DNA of 15,896 nucleotides from assembly GCA_902774195.1 (NCBI GenBank), contig CACYHM010000006.1, positions 1 through 15,896 on the forward strand, in the 5' to 3' direction. Of the stretch, positions 1 through 7,666 are shown in pieces. The notes below the pieces were generated by a model. That model had not been told where the DNA came from. It saw nothing but the letters and a program-made list of their open reading frames with translations, and did not search any database. Position 1 is the stretch's first letter. The number at the start of each line of letters is the position of its first letter. The position numbers and the translations under genes are program-made. The DNA comes from an uncultured Eubacteriales bacterium. GTDB lineage: Bacteria; Bacillota_A; Clostridia; Peptostreptococcales; Anaerovoracaceae.

Positions 1-1500
1 GTGTTCACGGTGAACATCGCATCAGCAGCGGCTGCCGGAGCGGTGATCGGAGTTATACTCTTCTTTCTCGGCACTTCCGGCATGACCGGCTTTTTTACGA
101 ATGATCCTCTGATAAAACCTGCATTCGACAGCTATATCAGAGTGATGGCTGCAGGCGTGCTGCCGTACATGGTGATGACTCAGATCCCGTCATATCTCAT
201 CATGGACAACCGAAACCGGAGAGCCATGGCGGCAGGCATAGTTTTCGCTCTGAGCAATGTGGTGTTCAACGTGATCTTCGTGTGCGTGATGCGCATGGGA
301 ACAGCCGGTCTGGCCCTTGCTTCCGTGCTGGGGACCTGGGTCTGCCTGGCCGTAGAGGCGGAATACTTCATAAGAGGAGCTTCATCGGTAAAGTTCTCCC
401 TCCGCTCGGCAGAGTGGAAAGAATGCCCGGCTATGGTAAGGATAGGATTTCCTGGCGGAGCGACGTATATCTACCAGTCGGCCCGCGGCTACATAGTCAA
501 CAGGCTGATACTCACGTATGCCGGATCGGACGGTCTTGCGGCCTTTACCGCCGTAAACTCTTTTCTGATCGTCTTCTGGGCCATCCCTGCAGGTATGCTC
601 GTAGTATCGCGCATGATGATAAGCGTCAGCATAGGCGAAGAGGACAGGCAGACTCTGACGGATGTGATGAGGGTGATGTTCGGGCGTTTCCTGCCTCTGC
701 AGTGCACTGTCACGGCGGTACTGTGCCTCCTGGCCGTGCCGCTGACTCATCTGTTCTTCCATGCTCCTTCGGATCCGGTATTCATGATGACGGTATGGGG
801 CTTCAGGCTTCTGCCGCTGTGCATGCCGTTCGCGGTCATATACCTTCACTTCTCATGCTACTACCAGGCATCGGAACGTGAAAAGTTCGCCAACTTCCTT
901 GCCGTGCTTGACGGAGTCGCCGACGTCGTCATAGTCAGCCTTATCCTTATGCCGCTCATGGGAATGAACGGCGTGTATGCAGCGAACATAGCGAACGGAG
1001 TGATCACCGTCGCTCTGATATTCATCTATGCCTGTGTGATGAACAGAAGGCTGCCTCGGAACATGGAAGAGCTGATGGTCATTCCCGCCGGTTTCGGAGC
1101 TGCTCCTGAAGACCGCATGGCTGTCACCGTGAGGACGCCTTCGGAGATAGCGGGGATGGCAGAGGAGATACAGAGGTTCTGCACGGACCGCGGCACAGAT
1201 GAGAGAAAAGCCTATGCGGCGGGGCTTGCCATGGAGGAAATATCAGAGAACATAGTGGAGCACGGATTCACTCAGGACAGCCGCGATCACAGCATAGATG
1301 TGAGAGTGGTGCACCGCGGGGACGGCATCACTCTGCTCATAAAAGACGACTGCATCGCTTTCGATCCGGTAGCCATGCGCGAGATCGAAGAAAAGCACAA
1401 GGATGAGGGAAAACTGGGTCTGCGCCTTGTTTTCGGGATGGCACAGGATGTTCAGTACCAGAATATCCTCGGCCTGAATATACTTACTATCAGGATATGA
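1..1500 (+). CDS. MATE-family transporter fused to an RsbW-like ATPase domain (5' truncated)
   Basis: The N-terminal ~360 visible residues are a series of hydrophobic helices typical of MATE (MatE) multidrug/Na+ antiporters. The first visible helices look like the middle of the first MATE half, so the true start probably lies upstream of the window and the GTG at base 1 is only the first codon seen. After a basic loop near residues 349-354 the chain becomes soluble. Residues ~373-499 resemble the HATPase_c_2 domain of anti-sigma kinases (RsbW/SpoIIAB). An N-box reads MEEISEN at 411-417, a G1-like DDCIAFDP lies at 449-456, and a G2-like KLGLRLV at 471-477, followed by the usual QNxLGLNILTI ending. 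In the G1 box the usual glycine after DD is a cysteine, so ATP binding is likely but not certain. The gene is followed after 36 bp by the zinc-ribbon genes on the same strand. The substrate and the ATPase partner are unknown. Confidence 0.85.
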   Translation: MFTVNIASAAAAGAVIGVILFFLGTSGMTGFFTNDPLIKPAFDSYIRVMAAGVLPYMVMTQIPSYLIMDNRNRRAMAAGIVFALSNVVFNVIFVCVMRMGTAGLALASVLGTWVCLAVEAEYFIRGASSVKFSLRSAEWKECPAMVRIGFPGGATYIYQSARGYIVNRLILTYAGSDGLAAFTAVNSFLIVFWAIPAGMLVVSRMMISVSIGEEDRQTLTDVMRVMFGRFLPLQCTVTAVLCLLAVPLTHLFFHAPSDPVFMMTVWGFRLLPLCMPFAVIYLHFSCYYQASEREKFANFLAVLDGVADVVIVSLILMPLMGMNGVYAANIANGVITVALIFIYACVMNRRLPRNMEELMVIPAGFGAAPEDRMAVTVRTPSEIAGMAEEIQRFCTDRGTDERKAYAAGLAMEEISENIVEHGFTQDSRDHSIDVRVVHRGDGITLLIKDDCIAFDPVAMREIEEKHKDEGKLGLRLVFGMAQDVQYQNILGLNILTIRI

Positions 1501-1536
1501 GGTAGCTGTGAAGTCTGAAGAAGAGAGGCATGCGTA

Positions 1537-2370
1537 ATGAAAATCTGTAAAAACTGCGGAGCGGAGATCCCGGACAACGCTGCCTATTGTGATATATGCG
1601 GGGCGCTTTGCTCAAAGCGCCTTGAGGTAAAAGCGCCGGCAGAGCAAAGGAAAGCAGAGAAGAAAAGGGCGAAACGCAAAAAGACAGCGGAACGCATACT
1701 GCTCGCCTTCGGGATCTGTTTCGGAGCGTTCATCATCATCGCGGTCACGGCGAATCTCATTTCGATGAAGAAATATGAGATGCGCGAAAAAGCGCGAGAT
1801 CTGACCGGATGGGAGACGACGATAAGCCCCGAGGCTTTCGAAAAGCTCGATATAGGAATGAGCTACGAAGAGATGGCCGGGATAATCGGCGGCGATGGCA
1901 AGAAGGTCGAAGACAGCAAATATGTCACGAGGTATATGTGGCCGGGAGAATACTACGCGAACCGCGAATTCGGATATGTATCCGTGGATTTCTACAAGGA
2001 CGGCAATGACGGACCGGAAGAGCTGAAAGCGGATTACATCGAGGAAAGAGACATCCTGGACGGTGCAGAAACATACGAAACGTACCGGAAGATATATGAT
2101 TTTGATTATGCCGGTATCGACGCGCCTGTAGTAACGAAGAAGCAGGTCTCTGAGATCAGCGAGGGCATGAGTTACGAGAAGGTCTGCGCTGTCCTGGGCG
2201 AGGGTAAGCTCTGCAGATCATCGACGATGAAGGATGCTTACGGAAGCTATAGATACGAGACGTACGTCTGGAGGTGCAGATCCTCCGGAGACGACAGCGA
2301 TTATGAGCTGCGCTTCGAAAACGGGATACTGAAATATTACAGCGAATGGATGATCGATTACATTGACTGA
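1537..2370 (+). CDS. Zinc-ribbon membrane protein with two BamE/SmpA-like repeats (paralogue 1)
   Basis: 277 residues. An N-terminal zinc ribbon has C4-x2-C7 and C18-x2-C21. A strongly basic, Lys/Arg-rich linker (residues 38-50) precedes one membrane helix at about 53-75, so by the positive-inside rule the ribbon should be cytoplasmic and the rest extracellular. The outer part holds two related modules. One starts near residue 101 (FEKLDIGMSYEEMAGIIG) and continues to a MWPGEYY stretch at 134-140. The other starts near 205 (SEISEGMSYEKVCAVLG) and contains a YVWRC stretch. The pattern x-GMSY-(E/D)-x-V/M-x-x-I/L-G with a following aromatic strand resembles BamE/SmpA-OmlA or DUF3862-type lipoprotein folds. 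The ATG at 1537 has GAGAGG upstream at suitable spacing. The next gene overlaps its end by 8 bp, suggesting translational coupling. No function can be assigned; ligand sensing or envelope binding is a guess. Confidence 0.8.
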   Translation: MKICKNCGAEIPDNAAYCDICGALCSKRLEVKAPAEQRKAEKKRAKRKKTAERILLAFGICFGAFIIIAVTANLISMKKYEMREKARDLTGWETTISPEAFEKLDIGMSYEEMAGIIGGDGKKVEDSKYVTRYMWPGEYYANREFGYVSVDFYKDGNDGPEELKADYIEERDILDGAETYETYRKIYDFDYAGIDAPVVTKKQVSEISEGMSYEKVCAVLGEGKLCRSSTMKDAYGSYRYETYVWRCRSSGDDSDYELRFENGILKYYSEWMIDYID

Positions 2371-3163
2371 GAAGATCACGGTAAAATGCAAAAAATGCGG
2401 GCATGAGCTGCCGCCTGACGCGCAGTTCTGCGACAACTGCGGCGAAAGGGTCGCTCCGGTAAAAAAGGAGCAGCCGGCGCCGAAGGCAGCGGCCGGAAGG
2501 GAGCACGCGAAAGCCATAGCGGCAGCAGCGGGCGTACTTGCGGTGCTGCTTCTGATAACGGCGTTCGTTTTCATCTCTAACAGGATCGGTCCTGACCGGG
2601 ATGAAGACGGGACCGAGACGGTCGAGGAACAGCTTGCTAAGATGAGCTCGAGGGTGACTCCGGAGCTGTATGAGCAGCTCGATTTCGGAATGAGCTACGA
2701 TGAGGTCAGGGATCTTATCGGAGAAGAAGGAACGATGAGGTACGAAGGCAGATATATCTGGCCCGGAGAGTATTTCGACGATGCCGACTATGTCTATGAC
2801 GCTCCGCGGATCGAGCTTGAATTCAGCGACAGCATGAAGCTCATCGGGATAAGGGAATACGATGTCCTTCTCGGCAAAGAGATATACGAGGCAAAGAAAG
2901 AGGGCCGCGAATCCAGAGTGAGCGTGAACGGGGAGACGTTTGCGTCGATGAGGAACCGCATGAGCTACAGAGAGATCGCTGACATACTCGGCGCCGAGGG
3001 AGTCCTGCAGCAGGCCGAATCCGACAAGAGCGGATTTGACATGAAGACATACGAGTGGAAGTATGTCATGGAAGGCGAAGAGAGCTCCTACGCCAGGTCT
3101 CTGGATATTTCCTTCTACGGCGACAAAGCCCGCAGAAGCAGCTGGGACGAATGGGGCAAGTAA
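2363..3163 (+). CDS. Zinc-ribbon membrane protein with two BamE/SmpA-like repeats (paralogue 2)
   Basis: 266 residues with the same architecture as the preceding gene: zinc ribbon (C9, C12, C23, C26), Ala/Lys linker, one membrane helix at about 50-72, then two GMSY/RMSY modules starting near residues 106 and 197. The first module carries YIWPGEYF at 131-138, matching YMWPGEYY of the paralogue, so the pair arose by tandem duplication. The only start that keeps the whole zinc ribbon is a TTG at 2363, which lies inside the last codons of the upstream gene (8-bp overlap). No good Shine-Dalgarno is seen, so reinitiation after the upstream stop is the likely way it is translated. A nearby ATG at 2386 is out of frame. 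Function unknown; it presumably acts with its paralogue in the membrane. Confidence 0.78.
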   Translation: MTEKITVKCKKCGHELPPDAQFCDNCGERVAPVKKEQPAPKAAAGREHAKAIAAAAGVLAVLLLITAFVFISNRIGPDRDEDGTETVEEQLAKMSSRVTPELYEQLDFGMSYDEVRDLIGEEGTMRYEGRYIWPGEYFDDADYVYDAPRIELEFSDSMKLIGIREYDVLLGKEIYEAKKEGRESRVSVNGETFASMRNRMSYREIADILGAEGVLQQAESDKSGFDMKTYEWKYVMEGEESSYARSLDISFYGDKARRSSWDEWGK

Positions 3164-3180
3164 TACAAGGAGAAAACACG

Positions 3181-3684
3181 ATGAAATGCGTATACTGCGG
3201 AACCACGCTCAGGAATGAATCGAATTACTGCCTCGGATGCGGCAGACCCGTGGATGCCATGGAATGCTACCTTGCGGAGATGAGGGAGAGCGGCAGGGTC
3301 CTCACGAGAAAGACGGACAAGGAGAGCCTTGAGCGTATCATGGATCTGACGGAGAAGATCTTCGAGAGGACGAAGCTGAATCCGGACCTGAAGTATGAGG
3401 TCAGGGCCTTCTTCGAGTCATACCTTCCGAAGATCACTGATGTTCTCAGCGGGTACAGGGACGTGTCGGGACAGAAGGAGCTCAGGAGCCGGATCGGAGA
3501 AGTGAAGGATGATCTGACTGACGTTCTGAACACGACTGAAGAGGCTTTCGAGCTCATGTACAGGGAGCTCTGCGAAAACGATATAACGGAGCTTCAGGTC
3601 CATATAGAGGCCCTGAAAGCGCAGATAGCCGCAGACGGACTGGTCAGATCGGATTTCGATCTGGAAAGCAGCAAGGAACAGTAA
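3181..3684 (+). CDS. Zinc-ribbon protein with XpaC-like helical domain
   Basis: 167 residues, starting at ATG 3181 after a clear AAGGAG, 17 bp past the preceding stop. The same reading frame is open further upstream, but the RBS and the immediate zinc ribbon (C3, C6, C17, C20) fix this start. The rest is charged and helical. It matches the pattern I associate with the XpaC family (5-bromo-4-chloroindolyl phosphate hydrolysis protein): residues 75-92 read like the family's FxxYLPxxxxLLxxY segment (here VRAFFESYLPKITDVLSGY). The stretch from about 112 to 154 has the LNTTEEAFE...L.END...L...I..L...I..DGL spacing. XpaC genes usually sit beside telA; no telA is visible here. There is no membrane helix, so it is probably cytoplasmic. 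The family name rests on a crude hydrolysis phenotype and its biochemical role is unknown. It is the third member of the zinc-ribbon run. Confidence 0.72.
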   Translation: MKCVYCGTTLRNESNYCLGCGRPVDAMECYLAEMRESGRVLTRKTDKESLERIMDLTEKIFERTKLNPDLKYEVRAFFESYLPKITDVLSGYRDVSGQKELRSRIGEVKDDLTDVLNTTEEAFELMYRELCENDITELQVHIEALKAQIAADGLVRSDFDLESSKEQ

Positions 3685-3712
3685 GAAACAATAGGACGGT
3701 CCTGAACAAGGC

Positions 3713-3744
3713 GTAAAAGAGAGGCGATCCTCGCGGACCGCCCC
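3713..3744 (-). terminator. Terminator at the end of the liv operon
   Basis: Read on the minus strand, GGCGGTCC (3742-3735) pairs with GGATCGCC (3730-3723) around a GCGA tetraloop, with one G-U pair, followed by TCTCTTTTACG. It lies about 35 bp past the livF stop. On the plus strand the same stem has an A-C mismatch and only CTTATTAT after it, so it would be weaker for the convergent zinc-ribbon transcript, though it may serve both. Confidence 0.6.
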
Positions 3745-3777
3745 TTATTATGCAGTTACGCTTTATTCTGCAGCCTT

Positions 3778-4482
3778 CTACTCTCCCAGGTATGCCTGCT
3801 GGACTCTCTCGTCGTTCAGCAGGGCCTTGCCCGGCCCGGCCATCGTGATGACGCCGGTCTCCATTACGTACGCGTAGTCGGATATCTCGAGCGCCGCCTT
3901 GGCGTTCTGCTCGATCAGCAGGATGTTCACGCCGTCCTCCTTTATCTTCTGGATGACCGCGAAGATGTCCTTGATGACAAGAGGCGCGAGTCCGAGCGAA
4001 GGCTCGTCGAGCATCAGCAGCTTAGGGTTGGACATCAGCGCTCTGGCCACGGCGAGCATCTGCTGTTCGCCTCCGGAGAGCGTCGCGCCGAGCTGCCATG
4101 TCCTTTCGGCGATCCTCGGGAAGAGGGAGTATACCCATTCCCTGTCTTTTGCGATCGCTGCCTTGTCCGTTCTGAGATAGGCCCCGGCTGCGATGTTCTC
4201 GTCTACCGTCAGGTCCGGGAATATCCTCCTGCCTTCAGGGCAGAGGATTATGCCTTCGCCTACGATGTCCTTTGTCCTGAAGGACGTGATCTCGGTATCG
4301 TCCCAGTATACGTGGCCGTCAGACTTCGGCACGAGCCCCATGACCGATTTCAGGGTGGTGGACTTGCCGGCGCCGTTGGCTCCGATCAGAGAGATGATCT
4401 TGCCGTCAGGCACGTCGATGTCGATGCCTCTGAGAGCGTGGATACCGCCGTAGTGCACATTCAGGTTCCTGATCGCCAGCAT
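3778..4482 (-). CDS. livF: Branched-chain amino-acid ABC transporter, ATP-binding protein LivF
   Basis: 234 residues, the usual LivF length. It is one of the two cytoplasmic ATPases that power branched-chain amino-acid (or related amide/urea-type) import. Walker A GANGAGKST is at 34-42, the ABC signature LSGGEQQ at 135-141 and Walker B LLMLDEP at 155-161. The family-typical CPEGRRIFPDLTVDENI is at 81-97, which separates LivF from LivG. Its ATG shares one base with the livG stop (TAATG) and has a strong GGGAGGTGAT upstream, so the two ATPases are translationally coupled. It is the last gene of the five-gene operon and is followed by a terminator-like hairpin. Confidence 0.95.
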   Translation of the reverse strand: MLAIRNLNVHYGGIHALRGIDIDVPDGKIISLIGANGAGKSTTLKSVMGLVPKSDGHVYWDDTEITSFRTKDIVGEGIILCPEGRRIFPDLTVDENIAAGAYLRTDKAAIAKDREWVYSLFPRIAERTWQLGATLSGGEQQMLAVARALMSNPKLLMLDEPSLGLAPLVIKDIFAVIQKIKEDGVNILLIEQNAKAALEISDYAYVMETGVITMAGPGKALLNDERVQQAYLGE

Positions 4483-5336
4483 TATTCATCACCTCCCAGA
4501 TAAGCTTCTATTACGGCAGGGTCGGCCTGGATCTCAGCCGGAGTTCCGTCGGCGATCTGCCCGCCGTAGTTGAGTACATAGATGTGTTCGCATATGCCCA
4601 TGATGACCTGCATGTGGTGCTCGATCATAAGTATGGACAGATCGAACTCGTCGCGTATGCGGCCGATGAACCTCATCAGCTCGTCCGACTCCTGCGGGTT
4701 CATGCCCGCGGCCGGCTCGTCGAGAAGCAGGATGGAAGGGTGGGTCGCCAGAGCCCTTGCGATCTCAAGGTGTCTCTGCTTGCCGTACGGAAGCGACGTG
4801 GACATGTCGTCCCTGTTCTCGTAGAGGTCGAGCTTTTTCAGAAGCTCGAGGGCCTCCGCTCTCATTGCCTTTTCTTCTTCGCGGGCCTTTTTGCTTCGGA
4901 ATGTCGCTCCGAACACCGACTCGCTCTGGTTCATGTGCATCGCGACCATTACGTTCTCGAGCACCGTCATGCCCTTGAAGAGCCTGATGTTCTGGAACGT
5001 TCTTGCGACGCCGAGCTTCGTGACGCTGTCCGGCAGCATGGTGATCGCCTTCGTGTACTTGCCCTGGTTGCGTCCTTTGTATTCATCCTTCATCTTGCCC
5101 TGCGGGTGGTTTTCGATGACGGTCTTGCCGTTTATCTCGACCGCGCCGTTGGTCGGCTCGTATACGCCTGTGATGCAGTTGAATGCTGTAGTCTTGCCGG
5201 CTCCGTTAGGGCCGATCAGACCGACTATCTCGTTTTTGTGCACGTCGAGGTTGAGGTTGTCTACCGCGACTACTCCGCCGAACTGCATGGTCACATCGGA
5301 AAGACGGAGCACGACTTCTCTTTTGTCTTCAGCCAT
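4482..5336 (-). CDS. livG: Branched-chain amino-acid ABC transporter, ATP-binding protein LivG
   Basis: 284 residues. Walker A GPNGAGKTT is at 42-50, the LivG-type signature LPYGKQRHLEIARAL at 182-196 and Walker B plus D-loop ILLLDEPAAGMNP at 202-214. The LivG motif GVARTFQNIRLF is at 109-120. It is about 25-30 residues longer than typical LivG. The extra charged segment lies at about 72-105, between the ENG-type strand and the RTFQ motif. The start ATG is one base after the livM stop, and its RBS (AAGGAGGG) lies within the last livM codons. Together with LivF it forms the nucleotide-binding dimer on LivH/LivM. Confidence 0.95.
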   Translation of the reverse strand: MAEDKREVVLRLSDVTMQFGGVVAVDNLNLDVHKNEIVGLIGPNGAGKTTAFNCITGVYEPTNGAVEINGKTVIENHPQGKMKDEYKGRNQGKYTKAITMLPDSVTKLGVARTFQNIRLFKGMTVLENVMVAMHMNQSESVFGATFRSKKAREEEKAMRAEALELLKKLDLYENRDDMSTSLPYGKQRHLEIARALATHPSILLLDEPAAGMNPQESDELMRFIGRIRDEFDLSILMIEHHMQVIMGICEHIYVLNYGGQIADGTPAEIQADPAVIEAYLGGDE

Positions 5337-5337
5337 G

Positions 5338-6651
5338 TCACTTGCCCTCCTTATCGAATACCATCACAGTGTCGGAAACAGGAAGCGGTGTGAACAGCGC
5401 TTCGCCCGAAGCTTTTCTGGCTTCGTTCGATGCTTTTGCTTCCCTGGCCTTTGCCTTTGCGGCGGCCTTGGCGGCTCTTTCCGCGCGCCTGGCCGTGGCT
5501 TTCGCCTTATGCTTTGCAGGCCATGCCTTCAGGTTTGCAGGGAGGTTTTTGAGCCCTCCGATGAAGCCTTCCCAGCTGAATTCTCTCGTACCCATGATGC
5601 CCTGCGAATAGAAGAGCACGATGAGCATGATCAGTATCGCGAATACGACCTTTCTGAAACCAGGTCTCATAAGGCTCGAGCTGATCCCGAGCCAGCGTCC
5701 CGCGTCAAGGCCTCTCAGCCACCACTCCGATGCCGCCGTGAAGAGGAACGCGCCTATCACGGAGCCGGTTATGGAGCCGATGCCGCCGATAACGACTATG
5801 AGCAGTATCTCGTACGTCATCACGGTATTGAACGGCGTCGCGTTGATCGTAGTCTGGAACATCGCCAGCAGAGCGCCGCTTATACCGGCGAAGAAGGAGC
5901 TGATGACGAAGGACATCTCCTTGTGCTTGAAGAGGTTTATACCCATCGCCTCGGCCGCGATCTCGTCGTCTCTTATAGCGCGGAACGCGCGTCCGTAGCT
6001 CGATCTGATCAGCAGTACTATGATCGCTATGCATATCCCCGAGATCAGTACAGGGAAGACAGCGTTGTCATAAGTCGTGTACTTTCTGAGGACGTTCGAG
6101 CCGTTAGTGACAGGTCCGAGCGTGTTCCACTGGAAGAATGCTCTCAGTATCTCGGCAAAGCCCAGTGTCGCTATCGCGAGGTAGTCGGATTTGAGCCTCA
6201 GGACCGGTATTCCGATCAGGAAGGCGATAACAGCCACGATGAGGCCTGCTCCTATCATCGGGATGAGCATGCCGAGGTAGTGACCGAAGACGCCCATCTT
6301 CGCCTCGAGTATCTCGACTATCGACCATTTGATGATGCCTCCTTCAAAGTACTGGTAGACGGCATCGTGCGACGCTGCCGGTATTGTAAAGATCGCGTAG
6401 GTGTACGCGCCGATCAGCATGAAGCCCGCCTGGCCGAGCGAGAACAGTCCCGTGAAGCCGTTCAGCAGGTTCATCGATGCAGCGACAAGCGCGAAGATCG
6501 ACCCTTTTTCGATAACTGTGATCAGCATCTTCCAGCTTGATCCGGCGGGTATGTTCATATCTCCGATGTATACCAGGACCAGGAAGACGGCGATCGCTGC
6601 CACGGAGAGGATGGACTTCGTTTTAGGTTTAAGTTCGATTCTTGTATCCAT
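5338..6651 (-). CDS. livM: Branched-chain amino-acid ABC transporter permease LivM, with long charged C-terminal tail
   Basis: 437 residues, against roughly 300-360 for most LivM. The membrane part runs from about residue 12 to 350. It contains NLLNGFTGLFSLGQAGF (61-77), the LKSDYLAIATLGFAEILR block (153-170) and IGGIGSITGSVIGAFLF (288-304), all typical of this permease. After the last helix the chain continues about 70 residues with a Lys/Arg/Ala-rich, probably helical stretch at about 378-415 and a short neutral end. By the positive-inside rule the tail should be cytoplasmic, next to LivG/LivF. The start has GGAGGGG at proper spacing; the livH stop is 9 bp upstream. Confidence 0.94.
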   Translation of the reverse strand: MDTRIELKPKTKSILSVAAIAVFLVLVYIGDMNIPAGSSWKMLITVIEKGSIFALVAASMNLLNGFTGLFSLGQAGFMLIGAYTYAIFTIPAASHDAVYQYFEGGIIKWSIVEILEAKMGVFGHYLGMLIPMIGAGLIVAVIAFLIGIPVLRLKSDYLAIATLGFAEILRAFFQWNTLGPVTNGSNVLRKYTTYDNAVFPVLISGICIAIIVLLIRSSYGRAFRAIRDDEIAAEAMGINLFKHKEMSFVISSFFAGISGALLAMFQTTINATPFNTVMTYEILLIVVIGGIGSITGSVIGAFLFTAASEWWLRGLDAGRWLGISSSLMRPGFRKVVFAILIMLIVLFYSQGIMGTREFSWEGFIGGLKNLPANLKAWPAKHKAKATARRAERAAKAAAKAKAREAKASNEARKASGEALFTPLPVSDTVMVFDKEGK

Positions 6652-6660
6652 GGCCCCTCC

Positions 6661-7539
6661 TTATACCTTGTCGATGTTCTTTTCACCGAAGAGTCCCGTA
6701 GGCTTGACCATGAGGACCACGATGAGAAGCACGAAAGTGAAAGCGTCCGAGAAGGTCGTCCAGCCCGCGCCCTTGATAAGGTTCTCGCAGACTCCTATGA
6801 CGAAGGCTCCGACGACAGCGCCCGGTACAGATCCTATCCCTCCGAATACGGCGGCGACGAAGGCCTTGAGGCCAGGCATCGCGCCGGACATCGGATTGAT
6901 GCCGGTGTAGTTCGAGAAATAGAGGATCGAGCCGATAGCGGCAAGTCCGCAGCCTATCACAAACGTGACTGTGATGACCCTGTTGATGTCTATGCCCATC
7001 AGCGAACTCGTTTCGAAGTCGCGGGAAACCGCACGCATCGCCATGCCGATCTTGGTGTGCTTGATGAGCATGACCAGCAGGAACACGAGCACGATGGTGA
7101 GTACCGGCGTGATCAGCGTGACCATCTTGGTCGTCGCCGAGCCGATCTTTACCGTTTTCTGAAGAAAAGCGATAGACGGGTATGTCTTTGTAAGGCCTCC
7201 TGTTATGTACAGAGCGAAGTTCTGCAGGAGGTAGGATACTCCGATCGCGGAGATCATTATCGACATGCGCGGTGCCGTGCGCAGAGGCCGGTAGGCGACT
7301 TTTTCGATCGTGGTCCCGAGGACTATCGCGAAGAGTATGACCAGTATGACCGATAGCCACAGAGGGAGTACGGTGATGAGGTATACCATGATGAGTCCGG
7401 ACCACATGAATACGTCGCCGTGCGCGAAGTTGATGAGCCTGAGGATGCCGTATACCATCGTGTATCCTATGGCTATCAGCGCGTATTGTCCGCCGACCGC
7501 GATGCCGGCGAGAATATATGGTAACCAGGTATGTAACAT
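6661..7539 (-). CDS. livH: Branched-chain amino-acid ABC transporter permease LivH
   Basis: 292 residues, normal for LivH. It is a polytopic membrane protein with the family motif LINFAHGDVFMW at 35-46, near the start, and FGGIGSVPGAVVGAFVIG in the last third. It pairs with LivM to form the transmembrane channel. The start is preceded by an AGGA motif. It follows livJ after a 127-bp gap holding a strong hairpin, which probably lowers permease expression relative to the binding protein. Confidence 0.95.
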   Translation of the reverse strand: MLHTWLPYILAGIAVGGQYALIAIGYTMVYGILRLINFAHGDVFMWSGLIMVYLITVLPLWLSVILVILFAIVLGTTIEKVAYRPLRTAPRMSIMISAIGVSYLLQNFALYITGGLTKTYPSIAFLQKTVKIGSATTKMVTLITPVLTIVLVFLLVMLIKHTKIGMAMRAVSRDFETSSLMGIDINRVITVTFVIGCGLAAIGSILYFSNYTGINPMSGAMPGLKAFVAAVFGGIGSVPGAVVGAFVIGVCENLIKGAGWTTFSDAFTFVLLIVVLMVKPTGLFGEKNIDKV

Positions 7540-7590
7540 GTTGCTGTCCTATCTGTCAGATTCCCGCTTTACGGGTGGATTTTACAAAAG

Positions 7591-7616
7591 TGCGGGAAGC
7601 CCTGCGGCTTCCCGCA
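7591..7616 (-). terminator. Intercistronic hairpin between livJ and livH (attenuating or mRNA-stabilising)
   Basis: GCGGGAAGCC (7592-7601) and GGCTTCCCGC (7606-7615) form a perfect 10-bp stem, extended by a T-A pair, with a CTGC/GCAG tetraloop. On the minus strand it is followed by CTTTTGTAAAATCC, a poor U-tract. A partial terminator or a 3'-end stabiliser of the livJ message is more likely than full termination. The rest of the 127-bp gap shows nothing else clear. Confidence 0.65.
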
Positions 7617-7666
7617 AAATATTGCCCTAGCTTCCTGTGCGAAGCTGATAAATGCGTATGATCAGA

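Noticed and set aside
4584..6540. Long plus-strand open frames (up to 549 codons) across livG and livM
   Set aside because: They run antisense to strongly supported liv genes, have compositions such as long Arg/Asp/Glu runs without domain logic, and lack ribosome sites.
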